This document shows positions 31,336 to 41,769 of a stretch of DNA of 64,000 nucleotides, piece after piece. Position numbers and translations under genes: made by a program. Source of the DNA: Bacteroidia bacterium (GTDB lineage: Bacteria > Bacteroidota > Bacteroidia > Bacteroidales > Paludibacteraceae). The notes below the pieces were generated by a model that did not search any database, was not told where the DNA came from, and saw only the letters and a program-made list of their open reading frames with translations. Position 1 is the first letter of the stretch. Each line of letters begins with the position of its first letter. The stretch spans positions 1-64,000 of the forward strand of contig RZYM01000006.1 in assembly GCA_009930305.1 (NCBI GenBank), read 5' to 3'.

Positions 31336-32304
31336 TTACAATTTTATTTTCTTTAAAATTTTATCTATTCCGCGTATAATTAATAATGATTTGAATTTTG
31401 ATGTTTTTCGTAAATACCAATGTAAAATTTTTATTATCCAAGAACGAGGATCTGATATATTCACCAGTTTAATAAAATCTTTAGTCCAAATATCTAATTT
31501 AGCGACATCTTTTATATTAGAATTTGCTATGCGAATAATTATATAATCATCAAACCAAAACTTAATATTAGTGCAATTTACTTTATCCCACAAGTCAAAA
31601 TTATCATAGGCTAACATATCGTTTGTTATGATTTGTGTTTCTAATTTTTTATTGTAGGAATAGTTGCGAGATAAAGAAACAGGATCTCGATGATTCATGC
31701 TCCAATCTACAAATTGATAAAACCGGCATTTACTTTCTATCCTAGCAGGGTTTAGGTATGCTAAATGTAATATTCTAAAATCTTTTACATAATAAATCTG
31801 TTTTTCCTCTATAGGATAGGGTATTCTCATCGAATGCATATTTCTTACATAATTTTGATGTGGTTCTTTCCCATCATCATGAAACAACCATGGATAAAAC
31901 ACAGAATCACCATAGGTTTTTTTATTGGATGATAATTCTGCCCATTTAAAATAAAACACATCACCAGGCTTTGATGTTATAATCCGTTTCCAATCATTTG
32001 TTCCAAATGTATTTGCGGCAAGTATCTCATCTGCATCTAATCCCCATAAAAGTGTATCTCGTCCGGCTGCCACTTCGCGTGCTTTGGCAATCAACATGGT
32101 TTGTCTTTCCGATTCATTGAAATTAGGATTAGTGTTATCTATTACAACAACAGTAGGGAATTGCTCGTACAATTCCCTACTCCCATCAGTTGACATCTGA
32201 TCTGCTATTATTATATAATCCGTCCATTGACTAGTGGCAGTCAAGAATGCCGGCAACACCCACGCCTCATTACGAACAGGGGTCATTACGATTTGAAGAG
32301 GTTT
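31336..32304 (-). CDS. Glycosyltransferase family 2-like
   Basis: MNKPLQIVMTPVRNEAWVLPAFLTATSQWTDYIIIADQMSTDGSRE, LLWGLDADEI. Track ORF begins at 32364; the internal MNKPLQ start is preferred, approximate position 32307. Confidence 0.8.
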   Translation of the reverse strand, partial: KPLQIVMTPVRNEAWVLPAFLTATSQWTDYIIIADQMSTDGSRELYEQFPTVVVIDNTNPNFNESERQTMLIAKAREVAAGRDTLLWGLDADEILAANTFGTNDWKRIITSKPGDVFYFKWAELSSNKKTYGDSVFYPWLFHDDGKEPHQNYVRNMHSMRIPYPIEEKQIYYVKDFRILHLAYLNPARIESKCRFYQFVDWSMNHRDPVSLSRNYSYNKKLETQIITNDMLAYDNFDLWDKVNCTNIKFWFDDYIIIRIANSNIKDVAKLDIWTKDFIKLVNISDPRSWIIKILHWYLRKTSKFKSLLIIRGIDKILKKIKL

Positions 32305-32306
32305 AT

Positions 32307-33059
32307 TCATATATGAAGATATTTTTTTGTCAAATTTTTCAAATTCATTATTCGCGTAGCCCACAAAGTGCCAAACAATTTCTTCAGCCGTTTTTCACCT
32401 TTACTCTCTATATGCCATGATCCTGCAAAATGATGAATACAATAGGTATTCTCAGTTATAGTAATTGAACCATCTACATATGATTTAGGACAGAAGTAAT
32501 CCTTGGGAAACACTGCTAATTCGTCATTTATTATTTGGAATTGATTGTTTGGAACAAATCCTTTAACCAATGCATGTTCGGTTATTATTTGCACATTTGG
32601 TCGTATATCAAATCTTCCATTTTTCTTTATAAAAGAACGATTTTCATAATATTTTAATTCATCACACGCCCATGTGCTACCTTTTTCTCCTGCCATAATT
32701 CCAGTAGGTATAGCCTCCTGTACTTCAAAACCAGAGAATGCAGGATACTTTAAAAACTTATCTATAGGTCTTATAATCTCTACATCAGTATCCATATAGA
32801 TACCTCCATAGTTATATATTGCCCATAAACGGACTACATCTGTCACAAATGCATACTTACGATTATCATATGCTTCACGAGCAAAGCGATACATATCAAG
32901 GTCAAACGTTTCCTCATTCCATAGACGCAACTCATAATCAGGAATATGTTTTTTCCAACTATCGATGCAATTTTTTGCCGATTCTGGCATATCTTTACCA
33001 CCAAACCAACAGTAATGGATTATTTTTGGTATTCTGTTCATGTCAATATTATTTTTCAT
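32307..33059 (-). CDS. GT32-like glycosyltransferase (capsular polysaccharide synthesis, DXD sugar-binding)
   Basis: IPKIIHYCWFGGKDMPESAKNCIDSWKK, YGGIYMDTDVEIIRPID, TYCIHHFAGSWH. Confidence 0.88.
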   Translation of the reverse strand: MKNNIDMNRIPKIIHYCWFGGKDMPESAKNCIDSWKKHIPDYELRLWNEETFDLDMYRFAREAYDNRKYAFVTDVVRLWAIYNYGGIYMDTDVEIIRPIDKFLKYPAFSGFEVQEAIPTGIMAGEKGSTWACDELKYYENRSFIKKNGRFDIRPNVQIITEHALVKGFVPNNQFQIINDELAVFPKDYFCPKSYVDGSITITENTYCIHHFAGSWHIESKGEKRLKKLFGTLWATRIMNLKNLTKKYLHI

Positions 33060-33069
33060 AAAATTTCTT

Positions 33070-34194
33070 TTAACGAATATTTAAATGTAAATATGCTTTG
33101 GCATTATCTTGTAATTGAAGTAAGCGTTGGTCGAATTTATTAAAAGAATAGGGCATCTTTATGTGTACTTCTTTTTTTATTAAATAATCTTTTATATCAA
33201 AATATTCATCTAGTTGTTCTAAACGGAAATTTTGACATATAGGATCATCATCTGTAAAACGTATACAATTAAAAAATGGAGTATGAAATATTAAAGAGAA
33301 TATCGTTCCGTGGTACGAATTTGTAAATACAACTTCAGCATTATCTATCAACCATAACCATTCTCTTGGACCTGCATAACTGACATTTTTCATCCATTGA
33401 TAATCTTCTTTATTAAAAGATATACCTATAACCTGTAAGCATCTGTTGTATGCGTATTCTTCCACATATTTTTTATATTCCCTATCGGTGCGTAAAAAAT
33501 AACAGAATATATATGGCTTTCGAATGTCACTTATAGATTTGGCAATTGAGCGATAATCTGATGCATTTAAAAGTAACGTCGGGTCAATATGTACAGAAGA
33601 ATTAATGCCCAGAGTATTAAGGACTCTCTTCCCTTCCTCTTCTCTTACAGAAATAGAGTTAAATGATGACAAATACTGCTTGTAGATAATAGATTGCTCT
33701 TGGGACATTTTATTACCACCTAGGCTGACAGCATAAGAAATTTTATTAATTTTATCAGTAATAAAATTCTGCAAGAATATTGGATCTAAAACAATAGGAC
33801 TCCATATTTGGTCACTACCGCTTATAATTGTAGTGTAACGTTTACAATAATTTGATATATTATATTCTGTGCAATAATCATTTAGCTGTAAATAACTGCG
33901 ACGAAACTTGTAAGTTCGATTTGAAAACTTTGGTATATTAATATCAAAGAACTCCAAAAGGATAGCTATCAAAAACTTTATTAATCGCTTTATTCTCTTC
34001 TTAATTGGTTGATGCAACAAACTACGTTCCCACTGTGGTACATACGGAATTATCTCAACATTATAATCTTGTTTATGCAAAAATGTCTTAAGTGCATAGG
34101 CTTGTAAGGCACTTCCATAATTCCCATGGTTATACCATGTTAAGATTCCAATTCTTATATCTTTGTTCAATTCTATCATGTTTTTTTTGCACAT
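33070..34194 (-). CDS. Polysaccharide pyruvyl transferase family protein
   Basis: GILTWYNHGNYGSALQAYALKTFL, SGSDQIWSPIV, SVREEEGKRVLNTLG, TNSYHGTIFSLIF. Confidence 0.9.
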   Translation of the reverse strand: MCKKNMIELNKDIRIGILTWYNHGNYGSALQAYALKTFLHKQDYNVEIIPYVPQWERSLLHQPIKKRIKRLIKFLIAILLEFFDINIPKFSNRTYKFRRSYLQLNDYCTEYNISNYCKRYTTIISGSDQIWSPIVLDPIFLQNFITDKINKISYAVSLGGNKMSQEQSIIYKQYLSSFNSISVREEEGKRVLNTLGINSSVHIDPTLLLNASDYRSIAKSISDIRKPYIFCYFLRTDREYKKYVEEYAYNRCLQVIGISFNKEDYQWMKNVSYAGPREWLWLIDNAEVVFTNSYHGTIFSLIFHTPFFNCIRFTDDDPICQNFRLEQLDEYFDIKDYLIKKEVHIKMPYSFNKFDQRLLQLQDNAKAYLHLNIR

Positions 34195-35372
34195 TTATTG
34201 TATATACCTAATCTTTTCTTAATTTTTTTACACTTTCTTATAATTATGGTTGGAATAGTATCTCTATCAATAACATGTTTTGCTCCTTTAAAAGAAAATA
34301 ATCTAAACCATCTAAAGTAACGTTTCCATTTGTTCGGAATAGGATTCAATCCATTAGCACTTCTATTGTAGTACAGAATATCTTCTTTCTTCTCAGAACA
34401 TAAAATAAATTTCTCCGCTAAGAGATTAATAATAGTATATCCTTTATTAGAATGAATAAGAATAATTGAAGTACCCTTATTGTCGTACATCTTGGGATTG
34501 AATTCATCAACACCCCAATAATCGGCTAAAGTAATGTCAGAATTTCGATGAAAAGTACGAAAATGACAATTATAACAAGATAGACGCAAATATACACTAT
34601 GACCAAATCCCTTGTAATAAGGATTATTAATTAAACCAACGCTCTGAGTTGCAGAGGATGTTTTCAAAGTAAACATTTCGGACATCCAGCCATTGGTTTT
34701 ATCTCTCATGTTAATATCAATAATTTTTTCATCTTTCAAATAGCACTCTAAATAACTTCTCCATACTTTAGGACTAGGAACACCATGGCAAATCAAATCT
34801 ACCTGAAGCAATTTTGGATAATCTCCACCTAAAAAGGCGTTCAAACCAGCTAATTGACATGGAGTACCCGAATATAACACCCATCTATCTTGTTGTAAAA
34901 ACTTTTTGGCTTGCTCATAAGTGACACCAACTTTACTTTGCACATATTTGCTGCGCATAAATGCTCTAACACCATCCAAATCTTCGGCATAATCGTGCAT
35001 AACTTCCCAGTTTTCATCCCATCGCGCACCAAAAACAACTCCGTCTTGTTCTATTATCCATTTTGCCAACGCATAAAAAGCACCACCAGAAGATGATTGC
35101 ATACGGATGTTTTCGTTTTTATTGATTGCCGAGTATGCTTGTGTTTTGAACTCTGTGGAAATTGGTTTAGGATTTATTATCGGACAAGTCTTTTCGCACT
35201 TATGACACTCTATACAGGCTATTATATCAATCTGCGGTTGCAAAAAGCCTTCTTTATCTTGCATCATTTGGATACACGCTTTAGGACATACGGAAACGCA
35301 TGCCCCACAACCAGTACAAATAGAGGGATCGGCTAGACAAATAGTTTTTTGTTTCATTTTTGTTCTTAACAT
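34176..35372 (-). CDS. Coenzyme F420 hydrogenase/dehydrogenase beta-subunit family protein with 4Fe-4S ferredoxin domain
   Basis: CTGCGACVSVCPKACI, CIECHKCEKTCP, SGTPCQLAGLNAFL, LICHGVPSPKVW. Confidence 0.9.
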   Translation of the reverse strand: MLRTKMKQKTICLADPSICTGCGACVSVCPKACIQMMQDKEGFLQPQIDIIACIECHKCEKTCPIINPKPISTEFKTQAYSAINKNENIRMQSSSGGAFYALAKWIIEQDGVVFGARWDENWEVMHDYAEDLDGVRAFMRSKYVQSKVGVTYEQAKKFLQQDRWVLYSGTPCQLAGLNAFLGGDYPKLLQVDLICHGVPSPKVWRSYLECYLKDEKIIDINMRDKTNGWMSEMFTLKTSSATQSVGLINNPYYKGFGHSVYLRLSCYNCHFRTFHRNSDITLADYWGVDEFNPKMYDNKGTSIILIHSNKGYTIINLLAEKFILCSEKKEDILYYNRSANGLNPIPNKWKRYFRWFRLFSFKGAKHVIDRDTIPTIIIRKCKKIKKRLGIYNKCAKKT

Positions 35373-35496
35373 GTACTCATCTTTACACTTGCTTTACTAC
35401 GAAACTTTTTTTCATTTAAATATGTATTTAAACTGAAATTATATTGGTAAACATCATTTGTGAATATTGCAAATTATAATGAGTTAAATAACATAA

Positions 35497-36405
35497 CTAC
35501 TTAATTTTCGTATAAAAATCATACAATCGTGGACACAAAAAACGCAATCGCATCGAAAATTTTTGTTGCGAAAAATCAATTTGTGATAAAACTCGTTTTA
35601 GTTCCGGATTATGTGTATTTTCTAGCGCATAAGGAAACAAACGATATAAACATTGTAAATCAAAGTATTTACGAAAATCCACATTATCCTTACGATGTTT
35701 TGCATATTTGTCAATATAATAAGGCAAATGAATGTTTAACGGAAACGTATTGTTACAGGCCCTATTTTCTGCATCAACACGATAGTATGACAACGTTTTA
35801 TCCTCATAAGCACAAGGAAATTCTAACATTAAACGATACCATAAATCAATATCTTCACCAAAAATAATACGATTATCAAAACCTCCTACTTTTTCAAAAG
35901 CGGTTTTCGATATACCTACCGCTCCTGTCCAATATGGACTGCCATATTGCCAAGGATTATAAATAATACCTCTGAAGTTTTTATAATAAATTGCATGAAT
36001 TAATTCAGTATTTTTTTGTTTACCATTTTGGGTAATAAATCCGTGATTCATACCCCAAATTCCTGCTTGAGGAAAATCATCCATTAGTTTTACTAATGTT
36101 TCCAAATAAGTTGGTTCCCAATAATCATCGGCATCAATAAAGGCAATCCTATCATATTTTGCGGCTTCAATACTTTCATTACGAGCAGGTGTAACGCCTT
36201 TTCTGTTTACTTGCATTAAAACTCTTAAACGAGGCTCTTCTGTAGCATTTTTTTTAATTATTTCAGTACTGCCATCAGTAGACCATCCTTCAACCACAAC
36301 TATTTCAAAATCTTGGTATGTCTGATTTTGAATACATTTAATTGTATTAGCAATACTTTTAGCCTTATTGTATAATGGAATTACTATCGAAATCATAATT
36401 AGCAA
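35497..36405 (-). CDS. Glycosyltransferase family 2
   Basis: ISIVIPLYNKAKSIANTIKCI, VEGWSTDGSTEI, RIAFIDADDYW. Confidence 0.92.
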   Translation of the reverse strand: MLIMISIVIPLYNKAKSIANTIKCIQNQTYQDFEIVVVEGWSTDGSTEIIKKNATEEPRLRVLMQVNRKGVTPARNESIEAAKYDRIAFIDADDYWEPTYLETLVKLMDDFPQAGIWGMNHGFITQNGKQKNTELIHAIYYKNFRGIIYNPWQYGSPYWTGAVGISKTAFEKVGGFDNRIIFGEDIDLWYRLMLEFPCAYEDKTLSYYRVDAENRACNNTFPLNIHLPYYIDKYAKHRKDNVDFRKYFDLQCLYRLFPYALENTHNPELKRVLSQIDFSQQKFSMRLRFLCPRLYDFYTKIK

Positions 36406-36971
36406 TCACCTCCTAAAATTTTAATGATACAATGGTCTAGCACCATATGTAAATCTTCAGTAATTTGCATATCATTAATAGGAATATGTACGCCGTATTT
36501 TGACATTTGTTTTAACTTGCCACCATTATATCCTGACAATCCAATTGTTATTCCGTTATTTTGATTTGCCCATTCTATGGCTTTAATTACATTTTTAGAA
36601 TTTCCAGATCCTGAGATGCCAATAACTAAATCTCCTTCGTTAAAATAATTTTTTAATGGCTCTACAAACACATCATCATACGAAACATCATTAGCATAAG
36701 CCATCATAGTTGGAAAGTTATCATTTAAACATATCAATTTAAATCTTTTTTCTTTCCCATAAGATAGCCCTTTATTAAAATCACATACAAAATGTGATGC
36801 AGTTGCTGCCGAACCTCCGTTACCCATAATAAATATCTGTTTGCTATTTTCATAAGCATCCATTAAAATATTCATTAATTGATTTACTTCATCTAAACTA
36901 ATGGCATCAATAGTATTCTTTAGCCTTGAAAAATATTGCTGTATATCAGGAATATAGTTTACTTTTCCCAT
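36399..36971 (-). CDS. gmhA: SIS-domain phosphoheptose isomerase (GmhA-like)
   Basis: IFIMGNGGSAATASHFVCDFNKG, VIGISGSGNSKNV; next to HddA- and HddC/GmhB-like genes. Confidence 0.85.
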   Translation of the reverse strand: MGKVNYIPDIQQYFSRLKNTIDAISLDEVNQLMNILMDAYENSKQIFIMGNGGSAATASHFVCDFNKGLSYGKEKRFKLICLNDNFPTMMAYANDVSYDDVFVEPLKNYFNEGDLVIGISGSGNSKNVIKAIEWANQNNGITIGLSGYNGGKLKQMSKYGVHIPINDMQITEDLHMVLDHCIIKILGGDC

Positions 36972-36987
36972 TTTTTTTGTTTTTAAA

Positions 36988-37965
36988 TTATTCTGCTATG
37001 TAAATTATTTTAGAACCTGAATTATCAAACTTAAATGGTAACTCTTTATTGCCTGACATTTTTTGTCTAAACTCTTCCTGCTTATTTTGTGGACAATAAA
37101 ACAATAAAAAGCCACTACCTCCTGCACCTAATAATTTGCCACCTAATGCTCCTGCCTTGATTCCTTTTTCATACAAGTCATTAATATCTTGATTTGATAT
37201 TCCTTGTGACAAAGATTGCTTCAAAATCCAACCTTCATGTAAGATTTTTCCAAATTCATCTATTTTATTTTGTTGCAAAACATCCTTTAAAACAAATGAC
37301 ATTTCTACCATTTGATGAACTATGTTGCGTTTTGCTTCAGAACTCATTTCTTTATTTTGATTCTTAAGGATATCGCTTGCCGAACGAGTTTGTCCTGTAT
37401 ATATCATTATCAAATTATTCTCTAACTGCTTTTTTGCATCTGGGTCCATAATTATTTTTTCAACATCAACAGACTCATCTCCATTAAAACGAATAAAGTT
37501 CAAACCTCCGTAAGCAGCTGCATATTGATCTTGTTTACCAATTGGTTCACCGAGTCTTTCTATTTCTATCTCGCAAGCTGTCTTTGCCAAATACTCAGCA
37601 GATACATAATGACGTTTATAAGCATGCAGAACATTTAGCAAGCTAACTGTAAATGAGCTACTAGAGCCAAGACCTGTACCGGCAGGTACATCTGCCATTG
37701 ATGCAATGTCCAAACCAGATAAGTTAAGCATTGACAAACATTCTCTAAAAATAGGATGTTGTATGTCAAATACATTATTAACCAATTCGGTTTTTGAATA
37801 TTTCAATAAGGTTTGATCTGGATAAAAGAACTCATGAACAGCCAAATAAACATATTTATCTATTGAGGTGCTAAGAACTGCACCTTGTTGGTGGTGATAA
37901 AAACTTGGCAAATCAGAACCACCACCGGCAAATGAAATACGTAAAGGGGTACGAGATATTATCAT
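36988..37965 (-). CDS. hddA: GHMP kinase, D-glycero-alpha-D-manno-heptose 7-phosphate kinase-like
   Basis: IISRTPLRISFAGGGSDLPSFY, VPAGTGLGSSSSFTVSLLN, GALGGKLLGAGGSGFLLFY. Confidence 0.88.
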   Translation of the reverse strand: MIISRTPLRISFAGGGSDLPSFYHHQQGAVLSTSIDKYVYLAVHEFFYPDQTLLKYSKTELVNNVFDIQHPIFRECLSMLNLSGLDIASMADVPAGTGLGSSSSFTVSLLNVLHAYKRHYVSAEYLAKTACEIEIERLGEPIGKQDQYAAAYGGLNFIRFNGDESVDVEKIIMDPDAKKQLENNLIMIYTGQTRSASDILKNQNKEMSSEAKRNIVHQMVEMSFVLKDVLQQNKIDEFGKILHEGWILKQSLSQGISNQDINDLYEKGIKAGALGGKLLGAGGSGFLLFYCPQNKQEEFRQKMSGNKELPFKFDNSGSKIIYIAE

Positions 37966-38006
37966 ATATTTTATAATTGTAATAATTTAATATATAACAA
38001 GACAAT

Positions 38007-39263
38007 TTACAAAGCTAATTCTTTAACAGCATTAAGCAAAGCATTTGGCACATTTGTTTCAATCAAAATACTGCTTTTAACATTCGCAGAATTACCCGCC
38101 TGAATATCTTGAGGCCTATCACCTATCATAAAAGATTCAGACATATCAATATTAAAATCTTCAGCTGCTTTCAAAAGCATTCCCGGTTTTGGTTTTCTAC
38201 AATTACAATCTATTTTATATTCAACACGCTCTTCTGGATAACCCTTATCCGGATGGTGAGGACAAAAATATATTGAATCTAAGTATGCGTGTTTTTCTCC
38301 CAAAAGTGTTTCCATTCTATTGTGAATGTTCTGTAACTCTTCAAAAGAACATAGATTCCGCGCTATTACAGGCTGATTTGTAACGACAATTGCTAAATAA
38401 CCTGATTTATTAATCAAAGATATTGCATCTGCAGCACCATCTATTAATTCTAATTGCTCAACTTTATGCAACAAATCAATTTCTTTACTTATTACCCCAT
38501 CTCTATCTAAAAACACTGCAGGACGTTTATATTTTCTATTTAAACGCTTAACCTTACCTGATACAACATCGGCTGTTACATGTTCCCATCTATCAGGTGT
38601 ACCCATATCTTTTATATATTCGGGAGATACATAAGCCGCTAATTTCTCATTAGCATCCAACAAACGTGGAAACAGCTCTTTTTCCATGGCACATTTACCT
38701 TCTGGTATATAGTCAATACATTTTTTATCCATCACGTATAAAGCTGCATTAACTAGATTGCGGTACATAAGCAATTCATCGTGAGGTTTAAATATAAATT
38801 TCTTTATAATACCATTAAAATCTGTTTCAACCAAATCCGAATCATAAGGATGATCGTTAGGATGCAAAAACAATGTTGCGGATGCTTCGTGCTCTACATG
38901 AAATTTCATCATTTCGGTCATGTCGAAATCCATTATGGTATCACCATAAAACACAAAAAAAGTCTCCGCCAGAATCTCTTTTACAAAAGGCAGAGCACCG
39001 GCCGTCCCCATAGGTGCATCTTCTAAATAATACTCTATATTGACACCCCATTTCTCGCCGTTTCCAAAATATCTTTTGATCTGATCACCTAAATGACCAA
39101 TCATAAAAAGAATATTCTTATAACCATATCGTTTGGCTAATTCTATCTGGTACTCAACAACAGGCTTACCTGCTATAGGAATCATTGATTTTGGAATATC
39201 TGATGCAATTGATGCTATTCTTGTTCCTTTTCCGCCTGCTATTATAACAACTTGAGCTTGCAT
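38007..39263 (-). CDS. Fused heptose-1-phosphate nucleotidyltransferase (HddC-like) and D,D-heptose-1,7-bisphosphate phosphatase (GmhB-like HAD)
   Basis: N-terminal IIAGGKGTRIASIASDIPKSMIPIAGKPVVEYQ; C-terminal PAVFLDRDGVISKEIDLL...VVTNQPVIARNL...CPHHPDKG...CNCRKPKPGMLLKAAEDFNID...MIGDRPQDIQAG. Confidence 0.9.
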   Translation of the reverse strand: MQAQVVIIAGGKGTRIASIASDIPKSMIPIAGKPVVEYQIELAKRYGYKNILFMIGHLGDQIKRYFGNGEKWGVNIEYYLEDAPMGTAGALPFVKEILAETFFVFYGDTIMDFDMTEMMKFHVEHEASATLFLHPNDHPYDSDLVETDFNGIIKKFIFKPHDELLMYRNLVNAALYVMDKKCIDYIPEGKCAMEKELFPRLLDANEKLAAYVSPEYIKDMGTPDRWEHVTADVVSGKVKRLNRKYKRPAVFLDRDGVISKEIDLLHKVEQLELIDGAADAISLINKSGYLAIVVTNQPVIARNLCSFEELQNIHNRMETLLGEKHAYLDSIYFCPHHPDKGYPEERVEYKIDCNCRKPKPGMLLKAAEDFNIDMSESFMIGDRPQDIQAGNSANVKSSILIETNVPNALLNAVKELAL

Positions 39264-40195
39264 TATTTATTTTTGAGTTTTAAACGATATTCTGTAATAA
39301 GATATAAGATATATGCGATACAATACGGCATATTAAATAAGTATTTATATTTTGACGGCAAAACCGAATAATCTAACTTTTTTGCAGCAACTTTTGCATC
39401 ATTGCGCTGAGACTTATCATTAAAATAAATATCTTTTATATTTACTGCACACCACCTGATAATAAAATTGTAAAATACGGAATTATTTTTGTATGGTAAG
39501 TACTTATCACTATAATATGGCAAAAAATATTTTAGAGTCCTTTTTCTATTCATTGCTCGATTATCGGCATCGTACTGATAAAAAGACATATACCTATCAT
39601 AAAACGCGACAGGAAAATTTGCAATAATCCGATACCACATATCAATATCTTCGCTGTATTTTAAACGTTCATCAAACATTCCGGTATGGTCAAAAATTGA
39701 TTTTCTAATTACTACAGAAGACGAACAAAACAAATCTGAAATGCGTCCCTTCTTTTCCGGCATCTCAAAATAATCTTCCACTATGCCTCTAAAACCCTTT
39801 GGTAAACCTGTAGGCAATTCGCGAATCAATTTTCCTTCATATATTTCAGCAAAATTAATGCCCCATAATGCTGCTTGCGGAAAGTCCTCGATTAATTTAC
39901 TTGCTTCTGATAAAAAGTCCTTATCCCAATAATCATCTGCATCTAATAGAGCAATATATTCATATTTTGAATTTTTAATACCTACATTTCGTGCAGAACA
40001 AACTCCCCCATTCTCTTTTTGTATTAGATTAATGCGTTTATCATCAATTTGTTTCACCACATCCGCTCCACCATCAGTACTACCATCGTCAACAACAATT
40101 ATTTCAAATGTATTATAACTTTGGGCAATGATACTTTTTAAAGTATTTACTATACTTTTTTCTTTATTGTATAAAGGAATGATTATTGAAAACAT
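39263..40195 (-). CDS. Glycosyltransferase family 2
   Basis: FSIIIPLYNKEKSIVNTLKSII, VVDDGSTDGG, GVCSARNVGIKNSKYEYIALLDADDYW. Confidence 0.92.
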   Translation of the reverse strand: MFSIIIPLYNKEKSIVNTLKSIIAQSYNTFEIIVVDDGSTDGGADVVKQIDDKRINLIQKENGGVCSARNVGIKNSKYEYIALLDADDYWDKDFLSEASKLIEDFPQAALWGINFAEIYEGKLIRELPTGLPKGFRGIVEDYFEMPEKKGRISDLFCSSSVVIRKSIFDHTGMFDERLKYSEDIDMWYRIIANFPVAFYDRYMSFYQYDADNRAMNRKRTLKYFLPYYSDKYLPYKNNSVFYNFIIRWCAVNIKDIYFNDKSQRNDAKVAAKKLDYSVLPSKYKYLFNMPYCIAYILYLITEYRLKLKNK

Positions 40196-41118
40196 ATTTT
40201 GACAATTCGTTTAATATTTCGTATCAATTGTAATAACTTTTTATTGAGAGAAAATAAAACAAAAGACGCTTGTAAACTTTTAGCAACACTAGGAACACCA
40301 TATATATACCATTGTAACATATCTTGGTAATAATTTTTTGTTTCAACGGACTTATTCAGTATATACAGCTCTTTGGCTATATTGATTCCATTTAGTCGTT
40401 GTTTGTTTTCGTTTAATAAACTTGCCATCCCTCCTTGGTGCATCAACCGTACACCGCCATTAAAAGCAAATAAATACCCTTTACCTGCTAGCAATAGGTG
40501 ATAAATTTGGTGCATATCGCGGTAATATTGGTACTGAAAATACAAAGTAGGATCAAAACTATCTTTTCTAAAAACCATAGTTAATGGCTGGGTTATCCAC
40601 GACTGAAAAAACATGGGTATGGTTACATCTATACCTTTAGTATTTGTATCTAGAAAAAGATGTTCACAATTATCTTCTTTGTGTTCGTTTGTGAGTACAT
40701 TTATGTGTGTACACCGATGAAAAGTAACACTATATTCAGGATGTAGTTCCAAAAAATCTACTTGTTTTTGTAGCTTTAATGGGTCAGTCCAATAATCGTC
40801 GCCTTCGCAAAAAGCAATGTATTTGCCCCGAGCAGCCAATATGGCACGGCGTTCGTTAGCCACAGCACCTACATTCGATTCTGACGTTATCAAACGAATT
40901 AAGTCTGGATATTGCTCCGCATACCGCTGGCAAATAGCACGAGTACCATCAGTACTACAATCTTCAGCAATAATCAATTCTATGGGGAAATTGACTTGCT
41001 GCATCAAAACACCTTCTATCGTTTTAGCAATAAAAGGTTCATGGTTGTAGGTTATGGTTACTACACTTAAAAGTTTTTCTTTCATATTATTCCCAAGAAA
41101 TATTTCTTTTAATAACAA
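40183..41118 (-). CDS. Glycosyltransferase family 2
   Basis: LSVVTITYNHEPFIAKTIEGVLMQ, IAEDCSTDGTR, CEGDDYWTDPLKLQKQVDFLE. Confidence 0.92.
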   Translation of the reverse strand: MLLKEIFLGNNMKEKLLSVVTITYNHEPFIAKTIEGVLMQQVNFPIELIIAEDCSTDGTRAICQRYAEQYPDLIRLITSESNVGAVANERRAILAARGKYIAFCEGDDYWTDPLKLQKQVDFLELHPEYSVTFHRCTHINVLTNEHKEDNCEHLFLDTNTKGIDVTIPMFFQSWITQPLTMVFRKDSFDPTLYFQYQYYRDMHQIYHLLLAGKGYLFAFNGGVRLMHQGGMASLLNENKQRLNGINIAKELYILNKSVETKNYYQDMLQWYIYGVPSVAKSLQASFVLFSLNKKLLQLIRNIKRIVKICFQ

Positions 41119-41746
41119 CCGCAGGATTACCTACCACTAATGAATTGGCAGGAATATTTTTAGTGACTACACTACCGGCACCAATAACAGAACCATCGCC
41201 AATTGTTACACCTTTTAATATAATTACATTTAAACCAATCCAAACATGATCACCAATACGAATTGGTGCTGTATTATTTTTTTTACATCCACCTTCATTC
41301 TTGATATAATGAATATCCGAATCTTGAATTCGAACATTATCTGAAATTATAGTATTAGCACCAATTTCTATGTAATTATAGCATTCAATTTGGGATTGAG
41401 TATTTATAAATCCATTACCTTTTAAAACCAACCTTGCATTTTGTGCCACGTATATACTGGCACCCTGATATAAGGAAAAATTATTCCCAACTAACAAATG
41501 TGCATGTTCATCCAACCTCAATTCGCTACAATAATCTTTTCTTTTAATACCAAAATGTGATTTATTGACTTCAAGTGTTCCTTTTTTGATATCTAACTTA
41601 GCGGAATCAGCTATTTGTATAATGCTATTAGCATAAATAAAAAAATGCATCCTTTTAGACACCGCACATTTATAATTCCAATAAAGTGTTTTTAAGACAT
41701 CCGTTTTAAAAAGTAATTTAAGTCTATTGTAAATCTTCTTTATCAT
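41087..41746 (-). CDS. Left-handed beta-helix acyltransferase (hexapeptide repeat)
   Basis: IRIGDHVWIGLNVIILKGVTIGDGSVIGAGSVVTKNIPANSLVVGNPAVVIK. Confidence 0.9.
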   Translation of the reverse strand: MIKKIYNRLKLLFKTDVLKTLYWNYKCAVSKRMHFFIYANSIIQIADSAKLDIKKGTLEVNKSHFGIKRKDYCSELRLDEHAHLLVGNNFSLYQGASIYVAQNARLVLKGNGFINTQSQIECYNYIEIGANTIISDNVRIQDSDIHYIKNEGGCKKNNTAPIRIGDHVWIGLNVIILKGVTIGDGSVIGAGSVVTKNIPANSLVVGNPAVVIKRNISWE

Positions 41747-41769
41747 AATATAACAGATAATACACTTTT

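Noticed and set aside
34176-34200. A8 run at the overlap of the F420-beta-like and pyruvyl transferase genes as a programmed frameshift site
   Set aside because: Both genes have their own intact start and stop, and a simple overlap explains the arrangement; no supporting stem-loop was evident.
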